A DNA stretch of 64,000 nucleotides, taken from the NCBI GenBank assembly GCA_029978705.1, contig JAPOIY010000002.1:49178-113177 (forward strand), in the 5' to 3' direction. The position numbers were made by a program, and so were the translations under genes. The notes under the pieces are model-generated. The model ran no database searches and had not been told where the DNA came from. It saw only the letters and a list, made by a program, of their open reading frames with translations. The number at the start of each line of letters is the position of its first letter. Position 1 is the stretch's first letter. Below, piece after piece: positions 27,591 to 36,606 of this stretch. The stretch is from Actinomycetota bacterium. GTDB taxonomy: Bacteria; Actinomycetota; Actinomycetes; S36-B12; GCA-2699445.

Positions 27591-28895
27591 ATGCGCATCT
27601 CCGTGATCGGGACCGGCTATCTGGGGGCGACGCATGCCGCCGCCATGGCCGAGCTGGGACACACCGTCGTAGGTGTCGACACCGACTCCGCCAAGGTGGC
27701 GCGCCTGGCCCGCGGCGACGTGCCGTTCTACGAGCCGGGACTCACCGAGCTGGTGGCCCGCCACACCCGGTCCGGACGGCTGGTGTTCAGCGACGACATG
27801 GGGGCGGTGGCCGACGCCGACGTGCACTTCCTGTGTGTGGGTACCCCGCAGGCCGGAGGCGCCCAGGCAGCCGATCTGGCGCAGGTCGACGCGGCCGTGC
27901 TGCGGCTGGCCAAGGCGATGCGGCCCGACAGCGTCGTGGTCGGCAAGAGCACGGTCCCGGTGGGCACCGCCGAGCGCCTGCGCGGCGAGGTGCGGGAGGC
28001 GACCGCGGGACGGGCGCGCCTGCTGTGGAACCCCGAGTTCCTGCGGGAGGGATTCGCGGTGGCCGACACCCTGCGGCCGGACCGCATCGTGGTGGGGGTG
28101 CAGGACGAGGCTGACGCGGCGGTGCTCGCCGAGCTCTACGCGCCCCAGATAGACGCGGGCGTGCCGTTCCTCGTGACGGACTACGCGACCGCGGAACTGG
28201 TCAAGGTGGCCGCCAACGCGTTCCTGGCCACGAAGATCTCCTTCATCAACGCGATGGCCGACATCTGCGACGCGGCCGCGGCCGATGTCACGACCCTGGC
28301 CACCGCGATCGGCCTGGACGAACGTATCGGCAGCCGGTTCCTGCGCGCGGGCATCGGTTTCGGCGGCGGCTGCCTGCCGAAGGACATCCGGGCCTTCATG
28401 GCCCGCGCCGACGAACTGGGCGTCGGCACGAGCCTGGCGTTCCTGCGCGAGGTCGACCGGGTCAACCTGCAGCAGCGCGAGGCGGCCGTGCGCAGCGCGG
28501 CGGTCCTGTTGGACGACACCGTCGCCGGGCGCCGGGTCGCCGTGCTCGGGGTGGCGTTCAAACCCGACAGCGACGACGTCCGGGACTCCCCCGCCCTCGC
28601 CATCGCCGCCGCCCTGCACCTGCAGGGGGCGCAGGTGGCCGTGCATGACCCGCGGGCCACCGCCAACGCCGCCCGGCTGTACCCGACGCTGGACTACGTC
28701 GACTCGGCCGAAGCCGCCCTGGCAGGCGCGGACCTCACCATGGTGCTCACTGAATGGCAGGACTACCGGAACCTCGAGCCCGCCGCGACCGCCGCGCTCG
28801 TCGCCCGGCGCGCGGTGTTCGACGGGCGCAATGTGCTCGACGCCGACCGCTGGCGCTCCGCGGGCTGGACCTACCGCGGCGTCGGCGTGCGCTGA
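27591..28895 (+). CDS. UDP-glucose 6-dehydrogenase
   Basis: 434 residues of the UDP-glucose/GDP-mannose dehydrogenase family. An N-terminal Rossmann domain opens with 'ISVIGTGYLGATHA'. The catalytic thiol is C261 in 'FGGGCLPKDIRAF', with 'STVPVGTAERL' and the Lys of 'TAELVKVAANAFLA' also in place. The C-terminal domain begins 'GRRVAVLGVAFKPDSDDVRDS'. It oxidises UDP-glucose to UDP-glucuronate with two NAD+, a precursor of acidic surface polysaccharides, in keeping with the nearby glycosyltransferase genes. GDP-mannose as substrate cannot be fully excluded. Confidence 0.93.
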   Translation: MRISVIGTGYLGATHAAAMAELGHTVVGVDTDSAKVARLARGDVPFYEPGLTELVARHTRSGRLVFSDDMGAVADADVHFLCVGTPQAGGAQAADLAQVDAAVLRLAKAMRPDSVVVGKSTVPVGTAERLRGEVREATAGRARLLWNPEFLREGFAVADTLRPDRIVVGVQDEADAAVLAELYAPQIDAGVPFLVTDYATAELVKVAANAFLATKISFINAMADICDAAAADVTTLATAIGLDERIGSRFLRAGIGFGGGCLPKDIRAFMARADELGVGTSLAFLREVDRVNLQQREAAVRSAAVLLDDTVAGRRVAVLGVAFKPDSDDVRDSPALAIAAALHLQGAQVAVHDPRATANAARLYPTLDYVDSAEAALAGADLTMVLTEWQDYRNLEPAATAALVARRAVFDGRNVLDADRWRSAGWTYRGVGVR

Positions 28896-28897
28896 CG

Positions 28898-29404
28898 TCA
28901 GTCCGAGCCGCCGTCGCGGAGGGCCCGGCCCTTCGCGCGGGCCATCTCCCCCAACTGCTCCCGGTAGTCGTCGAGCCGGCGCCGCAGCCCGGCGTCCGCG
29001 ACCCCCAGGATGCGCACGGCGAGCAGTCCCGCGTTCGTGGCGTTGCCGATGGCCACCGTCGCCACCGGGACGCCGCGCGGCATCTGCACGATGGACAGCA
29101 GCGAGTCCATGCCGTCCAGGTTCCGCAGCGGCACCGGGACGCCGATCACCGGCAGCGGGGTCACGGCCGCGAGCATGCCGGGCAGGTGCGCCGCGCCGCC
29201 CGCCCCGGCGATGATCACGGCGAGGCCGCGGTCGGCGGCCTGCTGCCCGTAGGCGAGCATGTCCGCGGGCATGCGGTGGGCCGACACCACGTTCACCTCG
29301 TAGGGGACGGCGAAGTCGGCCAGGACCTGGGCGGCGTCAGCCATGACCGGCCAGTCGCTGTCGCTGCCCATCACCACACCGACGCGGGCTGCGGTCTCAC
29401 TCAT
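28898..29404 (-). CDS. purE: N5-carboxyaminoimidazole ribonucleotide mutase
   Basis: 168 residues, class I PurE. The substrate-binding loop '[12 protein letters not shown]' and the catalytic-His motif 'VVSAHRMP' are intact, followed by '[13 protein letters not shown]'. It converts N5-CAIR to CAIR in purine synthesis. Its start overlaps the purK stop by eight bases, so the two are made together. It ends three bases from the convergent UDP-glucose dehydrogenase gene. Confidence 0.97.
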   Translation of the reverse strand: MSETAARVGVVMGSDSDWPVMADAAQVLADFAVPYEVNVVSAHRMPADMLAYGQQAADRGLAVIIAGAGGAAHLPGMLAAVTPLPVIGVPVPLRNLDGMDSLLSIVQMPRGVPVATVAIGNATNAGLLAVRILGVADAGLRRRLDDYREQLGEMARAKGRALRDGGSD

Positions 29405-30569
29405 CGATGACTCCCGTCAGATAGTCCGCGGCATGGCGCGCGCGGGCCAGCAGGTCGTCGGGGTCGGCCCCCGACAGGGTCACGTGCCCGATCTTCCGGC
29501 CGGGGCGGACCTCCTTGCCGTACAGGTGCACGTGCAGGTCGGGGTCGCGGGCCATGACGTGACGATAGGCGCGGTACATGTCCGGGTGCTCCCCGCCGAG
29601 CACGTTCACCATCACGGTGTAGGGGGCGACCGGGACCGGGCTTCCGAGGGGCAGGTCGAGGACTGCCCGCAGGTGGTTCTCGAACTGGCTGGTGACGGCC
29701 CCCTCGATGGTCCAGTGCCCCGAGTTGTGGGGACGCATCGCCAGCTCGTTCACCACCACGCCGGTGGGGGTGAGGAACATCTCCACGGCGAGCATCCCGA
29801 CGACCTCGAGGTCCCGGGCGATCCGCAGGGCCAGTTCCTGGGCGGCCACGGCGACGTCGGCGGGCAGGTCGGGACACGGGGCCACCACCTCCTTGCAGAT
29901 GCCGTCCTGCTGGACCGTGCGCACCACGGGGTAGGCGACGGCCTGGCCGCTGGGCGAGCGGGCGACCTGCGCCGACAGTTCCGCGGTGAAGGGGACGAAC
30001 TCCTCGAGCAGCCAGCGGGCGCCCGGCGCGAGGGGCTCGGCCAGGACCTCCCGCAGTTCGGCCTCGTCGCGGGCCACCCACACCCCCTTGCCGTCGTAGC
30101 CTCCCCGCGACGTCTTGACCACCACCGGCCAGCCGACCTCGGCCGTCACGTGGGCGACGGTCGTGTCCGGGCCCCAGACCAGCCACCGGGGGCACGGCAC
30201 CCCGCGCAGCGCCTCCCGCATCACGATCTTGTCCTGGGCATGGGCCAGGGCGGCGGGACCCGGGCGCACCTCCGTCCCCGACGCGGCCAGCGCGGCCAGA
30301 CCGGCCGCGGGAACCTGTTCGTGGTCGAACGTCACCACGTCGCACAGCCTCCCGAACGCGGCGAGCGCCTCGGGGTCGTCGGGATCGCCCAGCACCGTGT
30401 CGGGCACGACCCGCGCGGCGCTGTCCTGGGGGTGGGCGGCCAGGACGGCGAACCCGATGCCCAACGCGATGGCCGCGGGCTGAGTCATCCGGGCCAACTG
30501 GCCGCCGCCGACCATCCCCACGACGGGGAACCCGCGCGGCGGAGGAGTGACACCGGCGGTTTCCGTCAT
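29397..30569 (-). CDS. purK: N5-carboxyaminoimidazole ribonucleotide synthase
   Basis: 390 residues with the ATP-grasp architecture: '[13 protein letters not shown]' at the N-terminus, '[14 protein letters not shown]' (ATP lysine and glycine-rich loop), '[12 protein letters not shown]' and '[17 protein letters not shown]' for metal and substrate binding. It makes N5-CAIR from AIR, bicarbonate and ATP, which PurE then rearranges. The ATG at 30569 is preceded by TAAGGT and seven bases, so the message is probably leaderless. It is divergent from the GtrA gene. Confidence 0.96.
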   Translation of the reverse strand: MTETAGVTPPPRGFPVVGMVGGGQLARMTQPAAIALGIGFAVLAAHPQDSAARVVPDTVLGDPDDPEALAAFGRLCDVVTFDHEQVPAAGLAALAASGTEVRPGPAALAHAQDKIVMREALRGVPCPRWLVWGPDTTVAHVTAEVGWPVVVKTSRGGYDGKGVWVARDEAELREVLAEPLAPGARWLLEEFVPFTAELSAQVARSPSGQAVAYPVVRTVQQDGICKEVVAPCPDLPADVAVAAQELALRIARDLEVVGMLAVEMFLTPTGVVVNELAMRPHNSGHWTIEGAVTSQFENHLRAVLDLPLGSPVPVAPYTVMVNVLGGEHPDMYRAYRHVMARDPDLHVHLYGKEVRPGRKIGHVTLSGADPDDLLARARHAADYLTGVIDE

Positions 30570-30576
30570 ACGATGA

Positions 30577-30582
30577 ACCTTA
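30577..30582 (-). promoter_or_regulatory. -10 element (TAAGGT) of purK-purE, leaderless type
   Basis: TAAGGT on the minus strand with a seven-base spacer to the ATG at 30569. Confidence 0.5.
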
Positions 30583-30621
30583 GTGGGGTGGGAGATCCGT
30601 TTAGGGGCTCCGCCCGCCGGG

Positions 30622-30627
30622 TAGCGT
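30622..30627 (+). promoter_or_regulatory. -10 element (TAGCGT) of the GtrA gene, leaderless type
   Basis: TAGCGT followed by six bases and the GTG at 30634. This geometry decides between that GTG and a second one three codons downstream, which could instead use the GAGG as a ribosome-binding site. Confidence 0.45.
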
Positions 30628-30633
30628 GAGGAA

Positions 30634-31179
30634 GTGACTGTTGTGGGTGGCATCCAGGCCGAAGGGCGCGCCGGTACCGGCGCCGACTCGTCCTGGGAGC
30701 GGCTGACCCGATCCACGTGGGCGCGCCTGCGGGGTATCGTGCGCGAGTTCAGCAAATTCGGCGTCGTCGGGCTCATCTCCCTCGTCGTCGACGTCGGCTT
30801 GTTCAACCTGCTCATGTTCGCCGGCGGCGGGCTGCTCGCCGACAAACCGCTGACTGCCAAGGCGCTGGCCGTCATCGCCGCGACCACGGTCTCGTACTCC
30901 CTGAACCGCAACTGGACGTTCTCCCACCGCGGCGGCCACGACAGCCGATGGCGGGAGTACCTCCTGTTCTTCGCCCTGAACGGTGTGGCGATGCTCATCA
31001 CGCTCGCCGTGTTGTGGTTCTCGCACTACGCCCTGGGGCTCGACTCGCCGTTGGCCGACAACATCTCCGCCAACGTGATCGGTCTGGGCCTGGGCACCGT
31101 GTTCCGGTTCTGGTCCTACCGCCGGTTCGTCTTCCCCGCCGACGACGAGGCCGAGGTCGACCACAACGCCCTGGTCTGA
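30634..31179 (+). CDS. GtrA-like membrane protein
   Basis: 181 residues with four predicted transmembrane helices (about 44-62, 75-92, 110-128, 144-162), the size and topology of GtrA proteins. Typical motifs are 'EFSKFGVVGLISLVVDVGLF', 'ATTVSYSLNRNWTF' and 'RFWSYRRFVF'. GtrA-family proteins are thought to help translocate lipid-linked sugars for surface glycan modification. The first 40 residues are a charged extension. It stands alone between purK (divergent) and the cyclase (convergent). Confidence 0.87.
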   Translation: MTVVGGIQAEGRAGTGADSSWERLTRSTWARLRGIVREFSKFGVVGLISLVVDVGLFNLLMFAGGGLLADKPLTAKALAVIAATTVSYSLNRNWTFSHRGGHDSRWREYLLFFALNGVAMLITLAVLWFSHYALGLDSPLADNISANVIGLGLGTVFRFWSYRRFVFPADDEAEVDHNALV

Positions 31180-31186
31180 CGCCCGG

Positions 31187-32149
31187 TCAGTCGGTCAGCA
31201 GCGCGTAGGGGCGCACGATCCCCAGCCCCCGCACCGGCCGCGGCGCCAGAGCCCGCGTGGCGAACCCGTCCTCCTGCAGCACGTCGTGCGTGACCGAATC
31301 GACGACGGTGGTTCCGGGCCGGGCGATGGCCGTCATCCGCGACGCCCGGTTCACCGTGGTGCCGAACACGTCCCCCATCCGGTTCAGCACCGGGCCGGTC
31401 GACATCCCGATCCGCAACTGCGGCATGTCGGCGACCCGGGCGTGACTGCCGTGCAGGCTCAGGGCGATGCGAGCGGCCTGCGCGACGGTGTCGGCCACGA
31501 ACATGACCTCGTCGCCCAGGGTCTTGATGAGTCGGCCGGACTCGCCGTGCACGATGTCGGCGCTGGCGGACTCGAACGTCTGCACCAGGGCCGCCAGGTC
31601 CGCCTCGTCCAACTGCCGGGACAGCCTGGTGAACGACACGAGGTCGGCGAAACCGACCGTGGCGACCGTCTCGACCTCCCCCCCGCCGGCCGGAGGCTGC
31701 TCGAGGTACCGGCCCACCGTGGCCGCCAACTGCCGCCGCCACACGTAGCCCAACAGCATCTCGAGCTCCGGCAAGAGGTCGGTCAACTCCCCGGTGAGTT
31801 CATTGACGGTCTCGTCGCTCCACCCCTGCTGCCCCTCGGCCAGGACCCGCCGCCCCAGGGTCTCGACCTGCCACTCGGCCAGCCGGGCCGTGGTCTGGCC
31901 CATCGAGCGGGCGACCTCGACGATCCCGTCCATGTCGATGAGACCACGCTCCAGGAGCGCCGACACCCGCAGCAGGGAACTCAGATCGGCGTCGGTGAAG
32001 GCGCGGGAGTCCCCCACGTCGGGGAAGCCCATGGCCCGCCACAGCCGCCCCACCTCCGCGAGGGTCATGCGGGAGGCGTCGGCCATCTCCTGGCGCGTGT
32101 AGCGCTCCGCTCCCCCCAGGACGATGGCTTCCAGGTCGTCGCTGTCCAC
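31187..32149 (-). CDS. Class III adenylate cyclase with N-terminal regulatory domain
   Basis: 320 residues. The N-terminal half (about 1-135) is helical and resembles the autoinhibitory/pH-responsive regulatory domain of mycobacterial Rv1264 ('YTRQEMADASRMTLAEVGRLW'). The C-terminal class III catalytic domain keeps the canonical residues: metal D169 and D213, substrate-specifying K209 and D260, and transition-state N267 and R271 ('GTTVNRASRM'). The Lys/Asp pair predicts ATP rather than GTP as substrate, giving cAMP. It is soluble with no membrane segment. GTG start; the gene follows the PH-domain gene with one base between, so both share a promoter. Confidence 0.92.
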   Translation of the reverse strand: MDSDDLEAIVLGGAERYTRQEMADASRMTLAEVGRLWRAMGFPDVGDSRAFTDADLSSLLRVSALLERGLIDMDGIVEVARSMGQTTARLAEWQVETLGRRVLAEGQQGWSDETVNELTGELTDLLPELEMLLGYVWRRQLAATVGRYLEQPPAGGGEVETVATVGFADLVSFTRLSRQLDEADLAALVQTFESASADIVHGESGRLIKTLGDEVMFVADTVAQAARIALSLHGSHARVADMPQLRIGMSTGPVLNRMGDVFGTTVNRASRMTAIARPGTTVVDSVTHDVLQEDGFATRALAPRPVRGLGIVRPYALLTD

Positions 32150-32150
32150 G

Positions 32151-32768
32151 TCAGTGGGCGGGCGGGGCCGCGTCGTCCGGCGGGGTCAGCGGCTGGGTGG
32201 GCGCCGGGGGCTGCGGCGGCACCTGCTGCTGCGTCCCCCGGACGAAGTCGTTCATCATGGCCTCCCGCCGCCGTTCGTCGTCCTGCTCGTGCAGGCGGTT
32301 GACCTCCCGCTGGATGTGTTCGACATCCGGGACGTCGGCGATCACCAGCGGCTCGTCGCTGGCGGTGTCGATGGTCAGGACCCCGTAGTTGAAGATGCGC
32401 CCGCCCAGGGACACGTCGAACGAGACGTTGTTGACCTTGCCCAGGGGCAGGTCGCGGCCGTGCCGGGCGACCAGCCCCGACCGCACGATGATCCGGCGGT
32501 TGGTGAAGACGTACTGCGTGGTGACCCAGTAGAGGAACGGCCGGACGACGAAGACGATGACGATGAAGGCCGCGATGATCCAGGTCGCCCAGGTCCCGAC
32601 CGTCCCGAGCGCGCCGCTGAAGATGTCCGTGAACAGCCGGAGCGCGAAGAACAGCCCGAACAGGACGATCAGCAGGACGATGCCCGGGATGAACAGTGCC
32701 CGCCAGTGGGGACGCATCTCGAACTCCACCGTCTCACCGTCGGACAGCAGCTTCTCCGGGTAGCCCAT
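32151..32768 (-). CDS. Bacterial PH-domain membrane protein
   Basis: 205 residues: short N-terminus, two transmembrane helices (about 25-47 and 55-82), a bacterial PH (bPH2-type) domain ('TQYVFTNRRIIVRSGLVARH', 'IFNYGVLTIDTASDEPLV') and a Pro/Gln-rich tail. Function unknown; such proteins are membrane-linked beta-sandwich modules. The ATG is six bases after TACCGT, a predicted leaderless start, so it probably leads the unit with the cyclase. Its partner cyclase gene begins one base after its stop codon. Confidence 0.83.
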   Translation of the reverse strand: MGYPEKLLSDGETVEFEMRPHWRALFIPGIVLLIVLFGLFFALRLFTDIFSGALGTVGTWATWIIAAFIVIVFVVRPFLYWVTTQYVFTNRRIIVRSGLVARHGRDLPLGKVNNVSFDVSLGGRIFNYGVLTIDTASDEPLVIADVPDVEHIQREVNRLHEQDDERRREAMMNDFVRGTQQQVPPQPPAPTQPLTPPDDAAPPAH

Positions 32769-32774
32769 GGCCAC

Positions 32775-32780
32775 ACGGTA
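32775..32780 (-). promoter_or_regulatory. -10 element (TACCGT) of the PH-domain/cyclase unit, leaderless type
   Basis: TACCGT on the minus strand, six bases before the ATG at 32768 and inside the 29-base gap after birA. Confidence 0.5.
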
Positions 32781-32797
32781 CTGCGCCGCGGGCGTTC

Positions 32798-33604
32798 TCA
32801 GCGCACGTGTTCGACGTCTCCCACCGTCAGGGTGCGGGTCCCGGCGTCGCCGGCGAGGACCAGCCGGCCGTCCTCGTCGATCTCGGTGGCCCGGCCGGAC
32901 AGGGTGGCACCGTCGGGCAGCGTGACCCGCACCTGCTCCCCGATCGTGACGCAGGCCGACCGGTAGGCGTCGAGCAGGCCGGAGCCCACCGCGCTGTACC
33001 CGGCTTCCTCCCACAGCCCGTACGCGGCGTGGATCTGTCCCAGGGCGGTGACCAGCAGGCGCGCCCGGTCCACGTGGGCGCCGTGCAGCGCCAGGGACGT
33101 GGCCGTCGGCACCGGGAGGCCGGCTTCGGGCACCGACACGTTGATGCCGCACCCGACGACGACTCCCCCGGCGCCGGCCTCCGCGAGGATCCCCGCCACC
33201 TTGCCGCCGTCGACCATGACGTCGTTGGGCCACTTGAGATCCGCGCTGACGTCACTGAGGCCGCGGATGGCGCGGGCGACCGCCAGCGACGTGAGGGCGG
33301 GCAGGAACCCGGCGTGCTCTGTCGGTGGGGTGAGGACGACGGAGAACGACAGCGTCGTACCCGCCGGCGACTGCCAGTCCCGGCCCTGCCGGCCGCGGCC
33401 CGCGACCTGCTCACCGGCCGCGATGACCGAGCCGGGACCGGCGTCACCGGCGGCCAGCCGGGCCATCAGGTCGGCGTTCGTGGAGCCGGTGGACGGCACC
33501 ACGGTGACATCACGCCACGGCATGCCGGATCCGGCCAGGATCTCGGCCACGAGGTGCTGGGTGAGGTCGGTCGGGTCACCGGGCGTCGAAGTGGAGGTGG
33601 TCAC
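32798..33604 (-). CDS. birA: Biotin--[acetyl-CoA-carboxylase] ligase
   Basis: 268 residues, so it is a ligase without the DNA-binding repressor domain. The biotinyl-AMP loop '[19 protein letters not shown]', '[17 protein letters not shown]' and '[11 protein letters not shown]' are all present, with a C-terminal SH3-like domain. It biotinylates carboxylase alpha subunits such as the one at 36607-38364. The GTG at 33604 is chosen because TACATT lies seven bases upstream. It is divergent from the carboxylase beta gene 34 bases away, with which it shares overlapping -10 elements. Confidence 0.95.
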   Translation of the reverse strand: MTTSTSTPGDPTDLTQHLVAEILAGSGMPWRDVTVVPSTGSTNADLMARLAAGDAGPGSVIAAGEQVAGRGRQGRDWQSPAGTTLSFSVVLTPPTEHAGFLPALTSLAVARAIRGLSDVSADLKWPNDVMVDGGKVAGILAEAGAGGVVVGCGINVSVPEAGLPVPTATSLALHGAHVDRARLLVTALGQIHAAYGLWEEAGYSAVGSGLLDAYRSACVTIGEQVRVTLPDGATLSGRATEIDEDGRLVLAGDAGTRTLTVGDVEHVR

Positions 33605-33608
33605 AGCC

Positions 33609-33617
33609 CATAATGTA
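33609..33617. promoter_or_regulatory. Overlapping divergent -10 elements of birA and the carboxylase beta gene
   Basis: The nine bases CATAATGTA read as CATAAT (33609-33614) toward the carboxylase gene and, on the other strand, as TACATT (33617-33612) toward birA. The birA -10 lies seven bases before its GTG (leaderless). The carboxylase side leaves an 18-base leader with GGAGGT. Polymerase can occupy only one direction at a time. Confidence 0.55.
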
Positions 33618-33638
33618 GAGAACCCACCTGGAGGTGTC

Positions 33639-35237
33639 ATGACCGCTCCTGCCCCGGACCCGTCCGCCGACCCGATCGACCTGACGACGACGGCCGGCAA
33701 GGCCGAGGACCTGATGCACCGGCGCAGCGAGGCACAGGGACGCCGCCAGGCGGCCGTCGACAAACAGCACGCCAAGGGCAAGATGACCGCGATGGAGCGG
33801 GTCGAGCAGTTGCTCGACGAGGGCTCGTTCCAGCAGATCGACGGGTTGGCCCGCCACCGTTCCCACGCCTTCGGGCTGGAGAAGAACCGCCCCTACGGCG
33901 ACGGCGTCGTCACCGGGTACGGAACCGTCGACGGTCGGCCCGTCTGCGTGTTCGCCCAGGACTTCACCGTGTTCGGCGGGTCGCTGGGCGAGGTCTTCGG
34001 GGAGAAGATCGTGAAGATCATGGATCTCGCCCTCAAGACCGGGTGCCCCGTCATCGGGATCAACGACTCGGGTGGCGCCCGCATCCAGGAGGGGGTGGTC
34101 TCCCTGGGGATGTACGGCGAGATCTTCATGCGCAACGTGCGCGCCAGCGGCGTCGTCCCGCAGATCTCGCTGATCATGGGACCGTGCGCCGGCGGGGCGG
34201 TGTACTCCCCCGCGATCACCGACTTCACGGTGATGGTCGACAAGACGTCCCACATGTTCATCACCGGGCCCGACGTCATCAAGACCGTCACGGGCGAGGA
34301 CGTGGAGTTCGAGGAGCTGGGCGGGGCCCGCACCCACAACAGCAAGTCCGGTGTGGCGCACTTCATGGCGGCCGACGAGGAGGACGCCCTCGACTACGTG
34401 CGGGCGCTGTTGGCCCACCTACCGAGCAACAACCTCGAGGAGCCGCCGGTCTACGACGCACCGGCCGACCTGGAGATCACCCCCGAGGACCGGGAGCTCG
34501 ACACCCTGCTGCCCGACTCGGTGAATCAGCCCTACGACATGCACACCGTGATCGAGCACGTGCTGGACGACGGCGACTTCCTCGAGACGCAGCCCCTGTT
34601 CGCGCCGAACATGATCACCGGGTTCGGGCGCGTCGAGGGCCGGGCCGTGGGGGTCGTGGCCAATCAGCCGATGCAGTTCGCGGGCACCCTGGACATCGAC
34701 GCCTCCGAGAAGGCGGCCCGGTTCGTGCGCACCTGTGACGCGTTCAACGTGCCCGTCCTGACCTTCGTGGACGTGCCTGGTTTCCTGCCGGGCACCGACC
34801 AGGAGTGGGACGGCATCATCCGGCGCGGCGCCAAACTCATCTACGCGTACTGCGAGGCGACGGTGCCTCTCGTCACGGTCATCACCCGCAAGGCCTATGG
34901 CGGCGCCTACGACGTCATGGGCTCCAAACACCTCGGCGGCGACATCAACCTCGCGTGGCCGACGGCCGAGATCGCGGTCATGGGCGCCCAGGGGGCGGTC
35001 AACATCCTCTACCGCAAGGAGCTCGCCTCCTCGGAGGACCCCGAAGCCACCCGCCTCGAGCTGGTGGACGACTATCAGCGCACCCTCTGCAACCCGTACC
35101 AGGCCGCCGAACGCGGCTACATCGACCGCGTGATCCTGCCGCACGAGACGCGCACCCAGGTCACCCGGGCGCTGCGCGCCTTGCGCAACAAACGCAAGGA
35201 GTCGCTGCCCAAGAAGCACGGGAACATCCCGCTGTGA
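33639..35237 (+). CDS. pccB: Acyl-CoA (propionyl-CoA) carboxylase beta subunit
   Basis: 532 residues with two crotonase-fold carboxyltransferase halves. The oxyanion-type glycine loops '[16 protein letters not shown]' and '[14 protein letters not shown]' lie in the N-half, '[24 protein letters not shown]' and '[21 protein letters not shown]' in the C-half. It transfers carboxyl from biotin to acyl-CoA. Propionyl-CoA is the likely substrate given the methylmalonyl-CoA mutase genes nearby, but actinobacterial AccD subunits are often promiscuous. The ATG has GGAGGT four bases upstream; its TGA overlaps the epsilon gene as GTGA. Confidence 0.95.
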   Translation: MTAPAPDPSADPIDLTTTAGKAEDLMHRRSEAQGRRQAAVDKQHAKGKMTAMERVEQLLDEGSFQQIDGLARHRSHAFGLEKNRPYGDGVVTGYGTVDGRPVCVFAQDFTVFGGSLGEVFGEKIVKIMDLALKTGCPVIGINDSGGARIQEGVVSLGMYGEIFMRNVRASGVVPQISLIMGPCAGGAVYSPAITDFTVMVDKTSHMFITGPDVIKTVTGEDVEFEELGGARTHNSKSGVAHFMAADEEDALDYVRALLAHLPSNNLEEPPVYDAPADLEITPEDRELDTLLPDSVNQPYDMHTVIEHVLDDGDFLETQPLFAPNMITGFGRVEGRAVGVVANQPMQFAGTLDIDASEKAARFVRTCDAFNVPVLTFVDVPGFLPGTDQEWDGIIRRGAKLIYAYCEATVPLVTVITRKAYGGAYDVMGSKHLGGDINLAWPTAEIAVMGAQGAVNILYRKELASSEDPEATRLELVDDYQRTLCNPYQAAERGYIDRVILPHETRTQVTRALRALRNKRKESLPKKHGNIPL

Positions 35238-35431
35238 ACGCGCCGGTCCTGCGCATCGTCTCGGGCCAGCCGGAGGCGGAGCACGTCGCCGCCCTGGTGG
35301 CCGTCTTCTCCGCGCTCGGAGGGCAGCCGGAGGCGGCGCCGCGGCAGAGCGCGTGGGCGGCGTCCGCGCGGGCCGCCCGCCGCTTCCCCCGGCCCGCTCC
35401 CGACGCCTGGCGCCTGTCCCTGCGCCGATGA
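35234..35431 (+). CDS. Acyl-CoA carboxylase epsilon subunit
   Basis: 65 residues with the signature of the small actinobacterial AccE/PccE subunits: '[20 protein letters not shown]', a conserved Trp-Ser region ('[12 protein letters not shown]') and the terminal 'DAWRLSLRR'. Epsilon subunits stabilise the alpha-beta carboxylase complex. GTG start overlapping the beta-subunit stop; its own stop overlaps the maf start (ATGA). Easily missed because of its size. Confidence 0.85.
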   Translation: MNAPVLRIVSGQPEAEHVAALVAVFSALGGQPEAAPRQSAWAASARAARRFPRPAPDAWRLSLRR

Positions 35432-36066
35432 CGCGCCCGTGGGACGTGGTCCTGGGCAGCGCCTCCCCGGCGCGTCTGGGCCTGCTGCGTGACGCGGGTG
35501 TCCCCGTGTCGGTGGTGGTCGCGGCGGTCGACGAGGAGGCCCTGGCGGCCGACTGGGACCCGTCCGACGCGGCCGGACTGGTGCAGGCGCTCGCCGACGC
35601 CAAGGCGGACGCTGTCGTGGCACGGCTGGGCCCCGTGACCCAGCCCACGATCGTCGTGGCGGCGGACTCGATGTTCCGGTTCGACGGCGACATCCTCGGC
35701 AAACCCGGGACCCCGGAGACCGCCCGGCAGCGGCTCGCGCAGCTGTCGGGCCGCACGGGGCACCTGCTCACCGGCCACACGGTCGCGCTGCTCTCGCCCG
35801 ACGGCACCCGGCGCGACGGTCGCGCCGTGGCCGCCACCGAGGTGTGGTTCGCCGAATTCTCCGACGCCGAACTGGACGCCTACGTCGCCACCGGCGAGCC
35901 CCTGCAGGTGGCCGGCGGGTTCACCCTCGACGGCATCGCCGCCCCGCTGATCCAGGGCATCACCGGGGACCCGAGCAACGTGATCGGACTGTCGCTGCCC
36001 CTCCTGCGGCGCCTTCTCGGCGACCTGGGGGTCTACTGGCCGGACCTGTGGGGCCCGATCGAGTGA
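35428..36066 (+). CDS. maf: Maf-like nucleotide pyrophosphatase
   Basis: 212 residues. 'VVLGSASPARLGLLRDAGV' is the N-terminal Maf signature and 'VVAADSMFRFDGDILGKPG' holds the catalytic acidic residues, with 'YVATGEPLQVAGGFTLDG' near the C-terminus. Maf proteins hydrolyse non-canonical or modified nucleoside triphosphates and are linked to septum formation. Maf genes follow acyl-CoA carboxylase genes in many actinobacteria. The ATG overlaps the epsilon-subunit stop. Confidence 0.93.
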   Translation: MTRPWDVVLGSASPARLGLLRDAGVPVSVVVAAVDEEALAADWDPSDAAGLVQALADAKADAVVARLGPVTQPTIVVAADSMFRFDGDILGKPGTPETARQRLAQLSGRTGHLLTGHTVALLSPDGTRRDGRAVAATEVWFAEFSDAELDAYVATGEPLQVAGGFTLDGIAAPLIQGITGDPSNVIGLSLPLLRRLLGDLGVYWPDLWGPIE

Positions 36067-36107
36067 GCGACACGGGTCCCCTCCCGTCCGGCGCCCCGAC
36101 GGCGGGG

Positions 36108-36113
36108 TAGGTT
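36108..36113 (+). promoter_or_regulatory. Candidate -10 (TAGGTT) of the small secreted-protein gene
   Basis: TAGGTT would start transcription near 36120, leaving a 25-base leader that includes GGGAGGG before the GTG at 36145. Confidence 0.35.
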
Positions 36114-36144
36114 GCGGGTAACACCGAAACCCCGGGAGGGAAAT

Positions 36145-36501
36145 GTGAACATCCTGTCGAAGACCGCCGCGGCGGCCGCCTGTCTCGCGCTCGCGCTGCC
36201 CGTCGCAGCCGTGACCACGACCGCTCACGCCGGCACCGCCCCGCCGCCGTGCACCAACAAGGCGATCAAGAAGGCGATCAAGAAGTCCGAGGGCGCCTCG
36301 ATCTCGATCAACAACAAGAAGTGCAAGGACTACTGGGCCGCCGCCGACTACACGGTGGAGGGCGAGTTCGACGCCGCGTCGCTGCTCGAGGACAACGGTG
36401 GCGCCTGGAAGGTCGTCGGTTCGAAGCGCGAAGCCAAGCTGTGCAAGAACTCCAACAAGACGGTCCCCAACAAGATCAAGAAGATGGCCTGCGTGAGCTG
36501 A
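36145..36501 (+). CDS. Small secreted lysine-rich protein, unknown function
   Basis: 118 residues. A Sec signal peptide ('LSKTAAAAACLALALPVAAV', likely cut after 'AHA', residue 29) is followed by a mature protein of about 89 residues. The mature part is rich in Lys and Asn and has four cysteines ('PPCTNK', 'NKKCKD', 'KLCKN', 'MACVS') that could form two disulfides. The GTG start has GGGAGGG upstream. I do not recognise the family. It lies between maf and the carboxylase alpha gene, and a strong hairpin terminator follows, so it is its own transcription unit. A secreted cationic protein or peptide-like activity is conceivable but not shown. Confidence 0.75.
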   Translation: MNILSKTAAAAACLALALPVAAVTTTAHAGTAPPPCTNKAIKKAIKKSEGASISINNKKCKDYWAAADYTVEGEFDAASLLEDNGGAWKVVGSKREAKLCKNSNKTVPNKIKKMACVS

Positions 36502-36514
36502 CCACCTGCTGTTC

Positions 36515-36546
36515 GGCGCCCCTCCACCTCCCGGTGGGGGGGCGCC
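36515..36546 (+). terminator. Stem-loop terminator after the small secreted-protein gene
   Basis: A 14-base-pair stem with one G-U wobble (GGCGCCCC... against ...GGGGCGCC) and a four-base TCCC loop begins 13 bases after the stop codon. There is no U tract, as is common in actinobacteria. It separates this gene from the carboxylase alpha gene. Confidence 0.7.
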
Positions 36547-36593
36547 GTGCGTTGTGGGGCCTGCCGACGGCTCGGGGCACCGCAGGGCATCGG

Positions 36594-36599
36594 TACCCT
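36594..36599 (+). promoter_or_regulatory. -10 element (TACCCT) of the carboxylase alpha gene, leaderless type
   Basis: TACCCT followed by seven bases and the ATG at 36607; there is no convincing ribosome-binding site. Confidence 0.5.
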
Positions 36600-36606
36600 G
36601 GGGACC

